A DNA stretch of 64,000 nt from Mycolicibacterium peregrinum (lineage in GTDB: Bacteria > Actinomycetota > Actinomycetes > Mycobacteriales > Mycobacteriaceae). The notes beneath the pieces are model-generated. The model was not told where the DNA came from, ran no database searches, and saw only the letters and a program-made list of their open reading frames with translations. Positions 8,290 to 16,678 of this stretch are shown in pieces (the stretch's first letter is position 1; every line of letters begins with the position of its first letter). The position numbers and the translations under genes were made by a program. Location: the NCBI RefSeq assembly GCF_001665785.1, contig NZ_LZSO01000016.1, forward strand, positions 186,001 to 250,000, in the 5' to 3' direction.

Positions 8290-8643
8290 TCAGGCGGAGG
8301 TGTCGCGGGCGCCGAGCCGAAGGTGCTCGATGTGGTAGATGGCCTCGTCGAGCAGTAGGGCGACGTGGTTGTCGTAGAGCCGGTACACGATATTGCGACC
8401 GGACCTGTCGCCGGTGACGAGGCCCAGTGCCCGCAATAACCGGAGTTGATTGGAAACCGCGGGTTGCTCCATGCCGACCGCTGCGGACAGTTCAGTGACC
8501 GAGCACGGCGACTCCCGGAGCCTGGTCAGGATCAGCAATCGGTTGGGGGAGGCCAGGGCCTGCAGCGTCTCGGCGACTTTGGTCGCGGAGGCGGCGTCGA
8601 GGGACGCTGCCGGCGTCGCGTGCCCCTCAACTCCGTGGCCCAT
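8290..8643 (-). CDS. nmtR: ArsR/SmtB-family nickel/cobalt sensor NmtR
   Basis: Winged-helix metal-sensing repressor that releases DNA on binding Ni or Co. The protein begins MGHGVEG, exactly as in M. tuberculosis NmtR, in which the free N-terminal Gly-His is part of the metal site; I therefore prefer the ATG at 8643 (117 residues) over the ATG at 8652, which would bury that N-terminus. The recognition helix is in VGMEQPAVSNQLRLLRALGLV. The C-terminal helix carries Asp, His, His, His in YDNHVALLLDEAIYHIEHLRLG, the known NmtR ligand pattern. It is divergent from ctpD, with a palindrome between them, matching a repressor controlling a metal exporter. Confidence 0.93.
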   Translation of the reverse strand: MGHGVEGHATPAASLDAASATKVAETLQALASPNRLLILTRLRESPCSVTELSAAVGMEQPAVSNQLRLLRALGLVTGDRSGRNIVYRLYDNHVALLLDEAIYHIEHLRLGARDTSA

Positions 8644-8693
8644 GGCACTCATTCAAGCATGCGAGACAAACATGGTTGATACATTTCAATCTT

Positions 8694-8709
8694 TACATGT
8701 ATAAATGTA
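8694..8709. promoter_or_regulatory. Candidate NmtR operator
   Basis: A 16-base imperfect palindrome (TACATgTATAaATGTA) lies in the AT-rich gap between nmtR and ctpD; a wider pair ATACATTT / AAATGTAT at 8679-8710 encloses it. AT-rich 12-2-12 type repeats are usual for ArsR/SmtB repressors. The site is about 50 bases before ctpD and could control both genes. Confidence 0.55.
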
Positions 8710-8748
8710 TGCGGTGTAGGGGTCGAGAACGAACGAGAGGTGTAGTCG

Positions 8749-10695
8749 ATGACCGCTCTGTCGACCGATCGGTCGTCGCTGTCTCGCGCCGACGCCGGGC
8801 CCGCAGGTTCGCGCGGTGTCGGCGCATGGATCTGGTCCCTGGAATCGGTGCGCTGGGCGGGCGCAGCCCTCGTGCTGATGCTGTGCGGCGTGTTCGCGCA
8901 GTTGGCCGATGCTCCGCAACCGCTGTGGTGGACCCTGTATCTGGCGTGTTATCTCGCCGGCGGTTGGCAGTCGGCGGTGTCCGGTGTGCGGGCGTTGCGC
9001 GCCCGCACCCTCGATGTCGACCTGCTGATGATCCTCGCGGCGATCGGTGCGGCAGCCATCGGGCAGGTTTTCGACGGCGCGCTGTTGATCGTCATCTTCG
9101 CGACGTCCGGCGCGTTGGAGGACGTGGCCACCGCACGCACCGAACGTTCGGTGCGTGGTCTGCTCGATCTGGCGCCGGCCGACGCGACCGTCCTCGACCA
9201 GGACGGCGCCCACCGCGTCGTCGCCGCAAACTCTCTGCGCCTCGGTGACCAGATCCTCATCCGGCCCGGGGAACGAATCTCGGCTGACGGCACCGTGTTC
9301 GGTGGATCCTCGGACGTCGACCAGTCCTCGATCACCGGTGAACCATTGCCGGTCACCAAACAGGTGGGCGACGACGTCTTCGCCGGAACACTCAACACCA
9401 CTGGGGCCCTGCAGGTCGTCGTCACGCGCGACCCGTCGAGCACGGTGATGGCGCGCATCGTCGCGGCGGTCGCCGAGGCGTCGGCAACCAAGGCCACCAC
9501 ACAGCTGTTCATCGAGAAGATCGAACAACGCTATTCGGTGCTGGTGGTGGCTGCCACCCTGGCGCTGTTCGCGGTGCCGTTGTTGCTGGGTGCCGATCTG
9601 CGCTCAACCCTGTTGCGCGCCATGACGTTCATGATCGTGGCCTCGCCGTGTGCGGTGGTGCTCGCGACCATGCCGCCGCTGTTGTGCTCGATCGCCAATG
9701 CCAGCAGACACGGAGTGCTGGTGAAGTCCGCGGTCGCCATGGAGCGTCTGGCCGATACCGACGTCGTCGTGCTCGACAAGACCGGGACCTTGACCACGGG
9801 AGCCCCGCGCGTCGTGCAGATTGCGGGGCTGACCGGTGGCGACAGCAGCAAGGTCCTCGCAACTGCCGCTGCCGCAGAGCAATTCAGCGAGCATCCCATC
9901 GGGCGTGCCGTCGTCGCGGAGGCCGCGGCGCGAGGCATCCGGATTCCGGAGGCCACAGAGTTCACCGCGCATGCGGGCCGCGGTGTCCGGGCGCGCGTCG
10001 ATGGACGCACCGTCGAGGTCCTGAGTCCGGCGACGTATCGAGGCCCGGCGGTCCCGGACGTGGCCGAGACGGAGGCCACCGGGGCGACTGCTGTCGTCGT
10101 CACCGTCGACGGTCAGGCGATCGGAGTGGTGGGTCTGCAGGATCGCGTGCGCCCGGGTGCCGCAGATGCCGTCCGGAAGCTGCACGTGCTCAACGGATGT
10201 CGGCCGGTTCTGCTCACCGGTGACAACCAGGCGGCGGCGTCGCGGCTGGCCGAGCAGCTGGGCATCGAGGATGTGCGGGGCGGACTGCTGCCCGACGACA
10301 AGGCCGCCGCGGTCCGGGAGTTGGAATCGGGTGGGCGGCGCGTGCTGATGGTGGGCGACGGGATCAACGACGCACCGGCCATGGCGTCCGCGCATTCCTC
10401 GATGGCGATGGGGCGTAGCGGTGCCGACCTCACCGTCGACACGGCGGACGTCGTCACCGTCGGTGACGACCTCTCGACGATCGGCGCGGTGGTCGCGTTG
10501 TCGCGGCGGGCCAGGCGCCTGGTGATCGCCAACCTGGTGATCGCCGCCACCGTCATCACCGTCCTGGTGACCTGGGACCTGTTCGGGCACTTGCCGTTAC
10601 CACTCGGGGTGGCCGGTCATGAGGGATCGACCATGCTCGTCGCCCTCAACGGGCTGCGACTGTTGAGCAGCCGTGCGTGGCCCCGACTTCCCTAG
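8749..10695 (+). CDS. ctpD: P1B4-type metal-transporting ATPase CtpD
   Basis: Exporter of Co, Ni or Fe across the plasma membrane. The 648-residue protein has the P-type order: SITGEP near 195, SPC in the metal-binding membrane helix (299-301), phosphorylation site DKTGT (Asp343), SEHPIG (380-385), GDGINDAP (536-543) and HEGST in the last helices (from 624). SPC plus HEGST defines the P1B4 group, and SPCAVVLATMPP is as in mycobacterial CtpD/CtpJ. There is no N-terminal Cys-rich metal domain. The start has GAGAGG about eight bases upstream. The divergent nmtR gene and operator-like palindrome suggest induction by Ni/Co. CtpD rather than CtpJ is chosen on remembered length and motif wording. 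Confidence 0.93.
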   Translation: MTALSTDRSSLSRADAGPAGSRGVGAWIWSLESVRWAGAALVLMLCGVFAQLADAPQPLWWTLYLACYLAGGWQSAVSGVRALRARTLDVDLLMILAAIGAAAIGQVFDGALLIVIFATSGALEDVATARTERSVRGLLDLAPADATVLDQDGAHRVVAANSLRLGDQILIRPGERISADGTVFGGSSDVDQSSITGEPLPVTKQVGDDVFAGTLNTTGALQVVVTRDPSSTVMARIVAAVAEASATKATTQLFIEKIEQRYSVLVVAATLALFAVPLLLGADLRSTLLRAMTFMIVASPCAVVLATMPPLLCSIANASRHGVLVKSAVAMERLADTDVVVLDKTGTLTTGAPRVVQIAGLTGGDSSKVLATAAAAEQFSEHPIGRAVVAEAAARGIRIPEATEFTAHAGRGVRARVDGRTVEVLSPATYRGPAVPDVAETEATGATAVVVTVDGQAIGVVGLQDRVRPGAADAVRKLHVLNGCRPVLLTGDNQAAASRLAEQLGIEDVRGGLLPDDKAAAVRELESGGRRVLMVGDGINDAPAMASAHSSMAMGRSGADLTVDTADVVTVGDDLSTIGAVVALSRRARRLVIANLVIAATVITVLVTWDLFGHLPLPLGVAGHEGSTMLVALNGLRLLSSRAWPRLP

Positions 10696-10697
10696 CA

Positions 10698-10755
10698 CGA
10701 GCAGACGTGAAAGTACCCGGGTAACCCCATTTCCGGGTACCGCAACGTCTGCTCG
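10698..10755. terminator. Nested double hairpin between converging ctpD and prpE
   Basis: An outer 11-base stem (CGAGCAGACGT and its complement) encloses an inner 8-base stem (GTACCCGG / CCGGGTAC), separated by a four-base internal loop on each side. It starts 3 bases after the ctpD stop and ends 10 bases before the prpE stop, so it can end transcription from both sides. Confidence 0.7.
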
Positions 10756-10764
10756 CGGAAGAAA

Positions 10765-12645
10765 CTAGGGCCGCAGTACGTCCTTGAGCGCGTCGAGCAC
10801 CGCGGGATCCTCGATGGTGGAGGGCACCGGCTCGTCGAGCCCGTCAGCGATACCGCGCATGGTCTTGCGCAGGATCTTGCCCGAGCGGGTCTTGGGCAAT
10901 GCGGCCACCACGTCGACCTTCTTGAAAACCGCCACGGCGCCGATGTTGTCCCGCACCCGGTCGACGAGTTCCTGGGTGATCCCGTCGGTCGAGGCCCCGG
11001 TCTTGAGCACCACGAACCCGCGCGGCACCTGACCCTTGAGCTCGTCGGCGACGCCGATGACCGCGCATTCGGCCACCGACGGATGGTCGGCGAGCACGGC
11101 CTCGATCGAGCCGGTGGACAGCCGGTGCCCGGCAACGTTGATCACGTCGTCGGTGCGGCCCATCACGAACAGGTAGCCGTCGGAGTCGATGTAGCCACCG
11201 TCTCCGGTGAGGTAGTACCCGGTGAACGCCGACAGATATGACGCGACGTAGCGGTGGTCGTCGCCCCACAGTGTGGGCAACGTGCCGGGCGGGAGCGGCA
11301 GCTTGACGCAGATCGCGCCTTCCTCGCCGGCCTCGCACCGGGTGCCGTCCGAGCGCAGGATCTGCACGTCGTAGCCGGGCATCGGCACCGTGGCCGAACC
11401 TGCCTTGATCGGCAGGGGCTCGACGCCCATCGGGTCTGCGGCGATGGCCCATCCGGTCTCGGTCTGCCACCAGTGGTCGACCACCGGGATGCCGAGTTTG
11501 TCGGCGGCCCAGTGGTAGGTGTCGGGGTCGAGGCGCTCGCCGGCCTGGAACAGATACTTGAGTCCGGACAGGTCGTAATCGGCCAGTCGCGTGGCGTCGG
11601 GGTCTTCCTTCTTGATCGCGCGGATCGCCGTCGGGGCGGTGAAGAGCGCCTTGACGCCGTACTCGGCGGCCACCCGCCAGAACGCGCCGGCATCGGGAGT
11701 GCCGATCGGTTTGCCTTCGTAGAGAACGGTTGTCGCGCCCAGGAGCAGTGGGGCATACACGATATAGGAGTGCCCGACCACCCAGCCGACGTCGGAGGCC
11801 GCCCAGAAGACGTCGCCGGGTGCCACGTCGTAGATGTTGCGCATGCTCCACAGCAGGGCCACCGCATGGCCGCCGTTGTCACGGACGATGCCCTTGGGTT
11901 TGCCGGTGGTGCCCGATGTGTAGAGCACGTACAGCGGATCGGTGGCGGCGACCGGCACCGGATCGACCGGTGCGGCGTCGGCGACCAGCTGCTGCCAGTC
12001 GTGATCACGTCCGTCGACCAATTCGCAGGGACTCTGCTCGCGCTGCAGGATGACGCAGGCCCTGGGCTTGTGCTCGGCGATGTCGAGCGCCGCATCCAGC
12101 ATCGGCTTGTACTCGATGATGCGGGTCGGCTCGATGCCGCAGGATGCGCTCACCACGACCACGGGGCGGGCGTCGTCGATGCGGGTGGCCAGCTCGTGGG
12201 CGGCAAACCCGCCGAACACCACCGAGTGCACCGCGCCGAGGCGGGCACAGGCCAGCATCGCGATGACGGCCTCGGGGACCATCGGCATGTAGATCACCAC
12301 GAGGTCGCCCTTGTTCACGCCCAGCCCACGCAGGGCCCCGGCGAACCGGGCGGTGGCGTCGCGCAACTCGCGGTAGGTGTAGGTGGCCTTGGTGCCGGTG
12401 ACAGGGGAGTCGTAGATCAGCGCGGCCTGATCGCCGCGCTCGGCGACGTGGCGGTCCAGGGCGTTGGCGCAGGTGTTGAGCTCGGCGTCGGGGAACCAGC
12501 GGTAGAACGGCGGGTTGGTGTCGTCGAGTACGCGCTGCGGCTCGGAAGTCCAGGTCACCGCCTTGGCAGCGTCGGCCCAGAACGTGGCCGGGTCGTTGAG
12601 GCTGGCCTCGAAAAGGCTGCGGAAACGTGTGCGAGTACCGGACAT
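10765..12645 (-). CDS. prpE: Propionyl-CoA synthetase (PrpE-like acyl-CoA ligase)
   Basis: AMP-forming ligase that activates propionate (or acetate) to the CoA ester. The 626-residue protein carries the A3 motif YTSGTTGKPKGIVRDNGGHAVAL, in which VRDNGGHA is typical of PrpE rather than of AcsA, then VVDHWWQTETGWAI, the hinge region LTGDGGYIDSDGYLFVMGRTDD, and PKTRSGKILRKTMR, whose last Lys-containing motif is the acetylation-controlled site of this family. The start is the ATG at 12645 (MSGTRTRFRSLFEASLNDP); a longer frame upstream is Arg-rich and unlike the family. Substrate preference between acetate and propionate is inferred. Confidence 0.92.
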   Translation of the reverse strand: MSGTRTRFRSLFEASLNDPATFWADAAKAVTWTSEPQRVLDDTNPPFYRWFPDAELNTCANALDRHVAERGDQAALIYDSPVTGTKATYTYRELRDATARFAGALRGLGVNKGDLVVIYMPMVPEAVIAMLACARLGAVHSVVFGGFAAHELATRIDDARPVVVVSASCGIEPTRIIEYKPMLDAALDIAEHKPRACVILQREQSPCELVDGRDHDWQQLVADAAPVDPVPVAATDPLYVLYTSGTTGKPKGIVRDNGGHAVALLWSMRNIYDVAPGDVFWAASDVGWVVGHSYIVYAPLLLGATTVLYEGKPIGTPDAGAFWRVAAEYGVKALFTAPTAIRAIKKEDPDATRLADYDLSGLKYLFQAGERLDPDTYHWAADKLGIPVVDHWWQTETGWAIAADPMGVEPLPIKAGSATVPMPGYDVQILRSDGTRCEAGEEGAICVKLPLPPGTLPTLWGDDHRYVASYLSAFTGYYLTGDGGYIDSDGYLFVMGRTDDVINVAGHRLSTGSIEAVLADHPSVAECAVIGVADELKGQVPRGFVVLKTGASTDGITQELVDRVRDNIGAVAVFKKVDVVAALPKTRSGKILRKTMRGIADGLDEPVPSTIEDPAVLDALKDVLRP

Positions 12646-12670
12646 ACCGCAAACCGTAATCTGCGTCACT

Positions 12671-12687
12671 TGCAACGGGCATGCAAC
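12671..12687. promoter_or_regulatory. Direct repeat in the prpE promoter
   Basis: TGCAAC occurs twice, 11 bases apart, 26-42 bases upstream of the prpE start. One-turn spacing suggests a regulator site; RamB/PrpR-type sites with TTTGCAAA are only partly similar. Confidence 0.3.
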
Positions 12688-12838
12688 CCTGCGAATGAGC
12701 GACAAGCGGTGCCATTTTGTCTGCGACCGGCAGGCACGTTTGACTCTGGCGCTGCCGGGTAGCCCAGCGTCGAAGCCGTGCCGCACCGGGTGATCGCCGG
12801 AGCGACGGACGGCACTGACACCGAAAGGATCGTGCGTC

Positions 12839-13312
12839 GTGGAATCTTCCCCGGTCGCTCTGGACAGCCACCTCGTCGTCAAACGTGACACGACGGCCAC
12901 TCGACTACAGGTATGGGATGTCATCGCCGACGGCTGGACCTATTCACAGTGGGTGGTCGGGAACACGCGCATGCGCGCTGTCGACTCCTCCTGGCCGGCA
13001 CCCGGCAGCCGCATTCACCACACCATCGGCATCTGGCCGGTGGTGGTCAACGACGAGACGGAGGTCGAATCCTGTGCGCCGACCCGCGAGCTGGTCCTGC
13101 TCGCCAAGACCAGGCCGTTCGGAAAGGCTCGGATCGTATTGCGGCTCACCGATACCGACACCGGGTCGCGTATCGAGATGGCCGAGGTCCCGGTCGGTGG
13201 ACCGTTGAACCTGATTCCGCAGCGGCTGGCCCTGCTGGCCGCCTACCCCCGGAATCGCGAATGCACCGAGCGATTGGCGGCGTTGGCCGAGCGTCGCGTC
13301 GAGCCGAAATGA
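12839..13312 (+). CDS. SRPBCC (START/polyketide cyclase-like) protein
   Basis: A 157-residue small-ligand-binding protein of the SRPBCC helix-grip fold. The N-terminal VVKRDTTATRLQVWDVIADGWTYSQWVVG and the central WPAPGSRIHHTIGIWPVVVNDETEV are characteristic of the polyketide-cyclase/dehydrase-like group; no catalytic residues are evident. A GTG start is used, with GAAAGGA nine bases upstream. It is divergent from prpE and converges on kdpE. Many mycobacterial paralogues exist and none of this type has a settled role. Confidence 0.8.
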   Translation: MESSPVALDSHLVVKRDTTATRLQVWDVIADGWTYSQWVVGNTRMRAVDSSWPAPGSRIHHTIGIWPVVVNDETEVESCAPTRELVLLAKTRPFGKARIVLRLTDTDTGSRIEMAEVPVGGPLNLIPQRLALLAAYPRNRECTERLAALAERRVEPK

Positions 13313-13423
13313 GCCGCGCCTTCCTGCCGCGCACCGCGAGGAGGCCAACAGTCGGGTAGCCCGATACTCACGCGGATGCCGACGGGCCGGTCAGGATTGC
13401 GGTGACGCTGCCGCCATGAGCGG

Positions 13424-14125
13424 CTACGCTTGGAAGCGGTAACCCATCCCCGCCTCGGTCAGCAGGTGCACCGGATGAGACGGATCGTCTTCGAGCTTGC
13501 GGCGCAGTTGCGCCAGGTACACCCGCAGATAGTGGGTCTCCTTGGCGTAGGCCGGCCCCCACACCTCACGCAGCAGTTCTTCGCGGCCCACCAACTTGCC
13601 GCGGTTGCGCACCAGCATCTCCAGCATGCCCCACTCGGTGGGGGTGAGGTGTACCTCGCGGTTGTTCTTCGTCACCTTCTTGGCCGCGAGATCGACGGTG
13701 AACGACGAGGTTTCGATGACAGGTTCATCGGTCTCGGAAGCCGCCGCCCCGCGGCGTACGGCCGCTCGGAGTCGGGCCAGGAACTCGTCCATGCCGAAGG
13801 GTTTGGTGACGTAGTCGTCGGCGCCGGCGTCGAGCGCCTCGACCTTGTCGGACGAGTCGGTGCGGGCCGAGAGCACGATCACCGGTGCCGAGAGCCATCC
13901 GCGCAGGCCGGCCAGGACGTCGATGCCCGACATATCGGGCAGACCGAGGTCGAGCACGATCACGTCGGGCCGGTGGTCGGCGGCGGCGCGCAGTCCCTGT
14001 CCACCGTCGGTGGCGGTGTCGACCTCATAGCCGCGCACCGACAGGTTGATCCGTAGCGCGCGCAGGATCTGAGGTTCGTCGTCGATCACAAGGACGCGGG
14101 TCTTGGGGGCGGTGGTGGATGTCAT
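13424..14125 (-). CDS. kdpE: Potassium-responsive response regulator KdpE
   Basis: OmpR-family regulator of the kdp operon, 233 residues. The receiver domain has VIDDEP near 15 and phosphoacceptor Asp59 in VIVLDLGLPDMSG; Lys in YVTKPF near 109 completes the site. The winged-helix domain follows (about 135-230) with LTPTEWGMLEML and THYLRVYLAQLRRKLE. It overlaps kdpD by 4 bases (ATGA), so kinase and regulator are translationally coupled. In this genome kdpDE follow kdpC on the same strand, while in M. tuberculosis kdpDE are divergent from kdpFABC. Its probable DNA site lies before the operon at 21640-21723. Confidence 0.97.
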   Translation of the reverse strand: MTSTTAPKTRVLVIDDEPQILRALRINLSVRGYEVDTATDGGQGLRAAADHRPDVIVLDLGLPDMSGIDVLAGLRGWLSAPVIVLSARTDSSDKVEALDAGADDYVTKPFGMDEFLARLRAAVRRGAAASETDEPVIETSSFTVDLAAKKVTKNNREVHLTPTEWGMLEMLVRNRGKLVGREELLREVWGPAYAKETHYLRVYLAQLRRKLEDDPSHPVHLLTEAGMGYRFQA

Positions 14126-16659
14126 GCAGATTCGTCCTTTGGCGGTGCGGCAAGGTCGATTTCGACGGTCAGGCCGCCGCCGGGGGTGTCGGTCGCCGAG
14201 ATGGTGCCGCCCATGGCTTCGACGAAGCCGCGCGCGACGGACAACCCCAGTCCGACGCCGATGGTGGTGTTGTGGTCGCCGAGTCGTTGGAACGGCGCGA
14301 AGAGTTGCTCCTCGGCGCCGCGCGGCATTCCGGGCCCTTCGTCGATCACCGCGATCAGTACCCGGTCGGCCACTTGCCCGGCGCTGACCCGGATGGGGCC
14401 GTCGGGCGCATACCGCAGGGCGTTGTCGATCAAGTTGGCCAGCACCCGCTCCAGCAGCCCGGCGTCGGCCATCGCGACGGCATCGCCGACCTCGACCTTC
14501 ACCCGGTCCAGACCCTCGCGGGTGAATCCGGTGGCGCCCTTGCTGATTCCGAGCAGCGCGCGTTGCACGTTCTCCTCGAGATACACCCGGCGCAGCTCGG
14601 GGCGGACCACCCCGGCCGACAGCCGGGAGGAGTCCAGCAGGTTGCCCACGAGCGCGGTGAGCGCGTCGACGGATTCCTCGATGGTGGCCAGCAGCTCCGC
14701 GGTGTCCTCGGCGGAGAAGTCGATGTCCTCGCTGCGCAGGCTCGACGCCGCCGCCTTGGCCGCGGCCAGTGGGGTGCGCAGGTCGTGGCTGACCGCGGAG
14801 AGCAGCGACCGGCGCAGTTCGTCGGCCTGCGCGATGGCCGCGGCCTTGCCGGCCTCCTCGGTGAGCTCGCGTTGCTTGACCAGTCCGGCAGCCTGTTTCG
14901 CGACGGCACTGAGCACGCGGCGATCCCGCGCTGCCAGTTTCCGTCCGGCCATCAGCAGCCAGAACTCGTCGTCTCCGACTTCGATCGCGGTGTCGGCGGT
15001 GTCCACCTCGGCACACGGCTTGGTGCCGACGCACGCGACAATCTCGGCGGTTCCGTTCTGTTCGCGCAGCAGGCTCACCGCACGTTGGGTGTACGTCTCG
15101 CGCAGGCGTTCCAGCAGGGTGGTGAGGTCGGCCCCGCGCAGCACCGACCCGGCGAACAGGGTCAGCAGTTCGGCCTCCTGCGAGGCCTTCCTGGCTTCAC
15201 GGGCCCGGCTCGCCGCCCCGTCGACGAGCGCCGCCACCGCTACAGCGACCAGCAGCAGCACCACCACGGTGACCGCGCTGTCGGGTTCGGAGATCGTGAA
15301 CGTGTGCCGCGGCGCGACAAGGAAGTAGTTCAGCAGCAGACCGGACAGCAGGGCCGACAGTGCTGCGGGGGCTACGCCGCCCAACAGCGCGACGACCAGG
15401 ACGCCAATGAAGAACAAGGCGCTCTCGCCGCTCACCCCGAGAATCGGATCCAGTGCCCCGACGATCAGCAGGCAGATCGCGGACGGAACCACCAGGGCCG
15501 CAAGCCAGGATGCGGCGTGGCGTTGCCGGGGCGTGGCGGTCGCCCAGCCGAACCCGCGACGGGCCTGGTCGTGGGTCACCATGTGGACATCGATCTTGCC
15601 CGACTGCTGTACCACGGCAGGCCCAATGCCCTCCTCGAAAATCCGGGCCCATCGGGACCGCCGCGAGGTGCCGAGCACCAACTGGGTGGCGTTGCGTTCG
15701 CGGGCGAAATCCAGCAGTGCCGCGGGCACGTCGTCGCCGACGACGGTGTGCACGGTGGCGCCCAGGCTGGCGGCCAGCTCTCGGACCTTTCCCATCTGCG
15801 GCGCCGAGACACCCGAAAGCCCGTCTCCGCGAACGACGTGGACCACCATCAGCTCGGCGCTGGACTTCGAGGCGATGCGCGAGGCCCTGCGCACCAGGGT
15901 TTCTGATTCCGTACCGCCGGTGACGGCGACCACGACACGTTCGCGGGCCTCCCACGTGTCGGTGATCTTGTTGTCGGCGCGGTACTTGGCCAGCGCGGCG
16001 TCGACCTGATCCGCCAGCCACAGCAAGGCCAATTCCCGCAGCGCGGTGAGATTTCCGCGCCGGAAGTAGTTGGACAGGGCGGCATCGACACGTTCGGGCG
16101 CGTACACGTTGCCGTGGGACAACCTGCGCCGCAGCGCCTCCGGGGTGATGTCGACCAGCTCGATCTGGTCGGCCGCTCGGACGATTTCGTCGGGAACCTT
16201 CTCCTGCTGCTCGATTCCGGTGATCTGGGTGACCACGTCGTTGAGGCTTTCCAGGTGCTGCACGTTGACCGTCGAGATCACGGTGATCCCGGCCGCCAGC
16301 AATTCCTCGACGTCCTGCCAGCGTTTGGGGTTCTTGCTGCCCGGGGTGTTGGTGTGGGCGAGCTCGTCGACCAGCACCACCTGTGGGTGACGGGCCAGCA
16401 CCGCGGCCACGTCGAGTTCGGGGAAGTTGCCTCCCCGGTACTCGACGTAGCGCGGCGGGATGGTCTCGATGCCGTCGAGCAGATCGGCGGTTTTCTTGCG
16501 CCCGTGGGTCTCGACCACCGCGGCGACGACGTCGGTGCCGCGTTCGAGGCGGCGGTGCGCCTCGCCGAGCATCGCGTAAGTCTTCCCCACGCCGGGCGCC
16601 GCACCCAGATATATGCGCAGCTCACCGCGTTTGGTGGGGCTGGACGCCGACGTACTCAC
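14122..16659 (-). CDS. kdpD: Sensor histidine kinase KdpD
   Basis: Membrane sensor for potassium limitation, 845 residues from a GTG. The N-terminal KdpD domain has a P-loop GAAPGVGKTYAML near 20 and VDELAHTN near 97. A universal-stress-like domain follows (about 240-365), then four membrane helices (about 385-490), a GAF-like region, and the kinase core with phosphorylated His625 in SHDLRTPLAAAK and ATP motifs NLIDNALRYAPDG and GVGLGLSVARGF. The length is normal for a full KdpD. Its start lies 19 bases after the kdpC stop, so it belongs to the operon. Confidence 0.97.
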   Translation of the reverse strand: MSTSASSPTKRGELRIYLGAAPGVGKTYAMLGEAHRRLERGTDVVAAVVETHGRKKTADLLDGIETIPPRYVEYRGGNFPELDVAAVLARHPQVVLVDELAHTNTPGSKNPKRWQDVEELLAAGITVISTVNVQHLESLNDVVTQITGIEQQEKVPDEIVRAADQIELVDITPEALRRRLSHGNVYAPERVDAALSNYFRRGNLTALRELALLWLADQVDAALAKYRADNKITDTWEARERVVVAVTGGTESETLVRRASRIASKSSAELMVVHVVRGDGLSGVSAPQMGKVRELAASLGATVHTVVGDDVPAALLDFARERNATQLVLGTSRRSRWARIFEEGIGPAVVQQSGKIDVHMVTHDQARRGFGWATATPRQRHAASWLAALVVPSAICLLIVGALDPILGVSGESALFFIGVLVVALLGGVAPAALSALLSGLLLNYFLVAPRHTFTISEPDSAVTVVVLLLVAVAVAALVDGAASRAREARKASQEAELLTLFAGSVLRGADLTTLLERLRETYTQRAVSLLREQNGTAEIVACVGTKPCAEVDTADTAIEVGDDEFWLLMAGRKLAARDRRVLSAVAKQAAGLVKQRELTEEAGKAAAIAQADELRRSLLSAVSHDLRTPLAAAKAAASSLRSEDIDFSAEDTAELLATIEESVDALTALVGNLLDSSRLSAGVVRPELRRVYLEENVQRALLGISKGATGFTREGLDRVKVEVGDAVAMADAGLLERVLANLIDNALRYAPDGPIRVSAGQVADRVLIAVIDEGPGMPRGAEEQLFAPFQRLGDHNTTIGVGLGLSVARGFVEAMGGTISATDTPGGGLTVEIDLAAPPKDESA

Positions 16660-16678
16660 AAGACCATCATCCTCGTGC

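Noticed and set aside
11254..12762. Long open frame of 502 codons on the + strand, opposite prpE
   Set aside because: It is the antisense of a high-GC gene with strong family motifs on the other strand; its own sequence is Gly/Asp/Arg/Val-rich with no family.
14119..15906. Long open frame of 595 codons opposite kdpD
   Set aside because: Low-complexity Gln/Asp/Gly/Arg composition typical of the complementary frame of GC-rich coding DNA; kdpD on the minus strand is certain.
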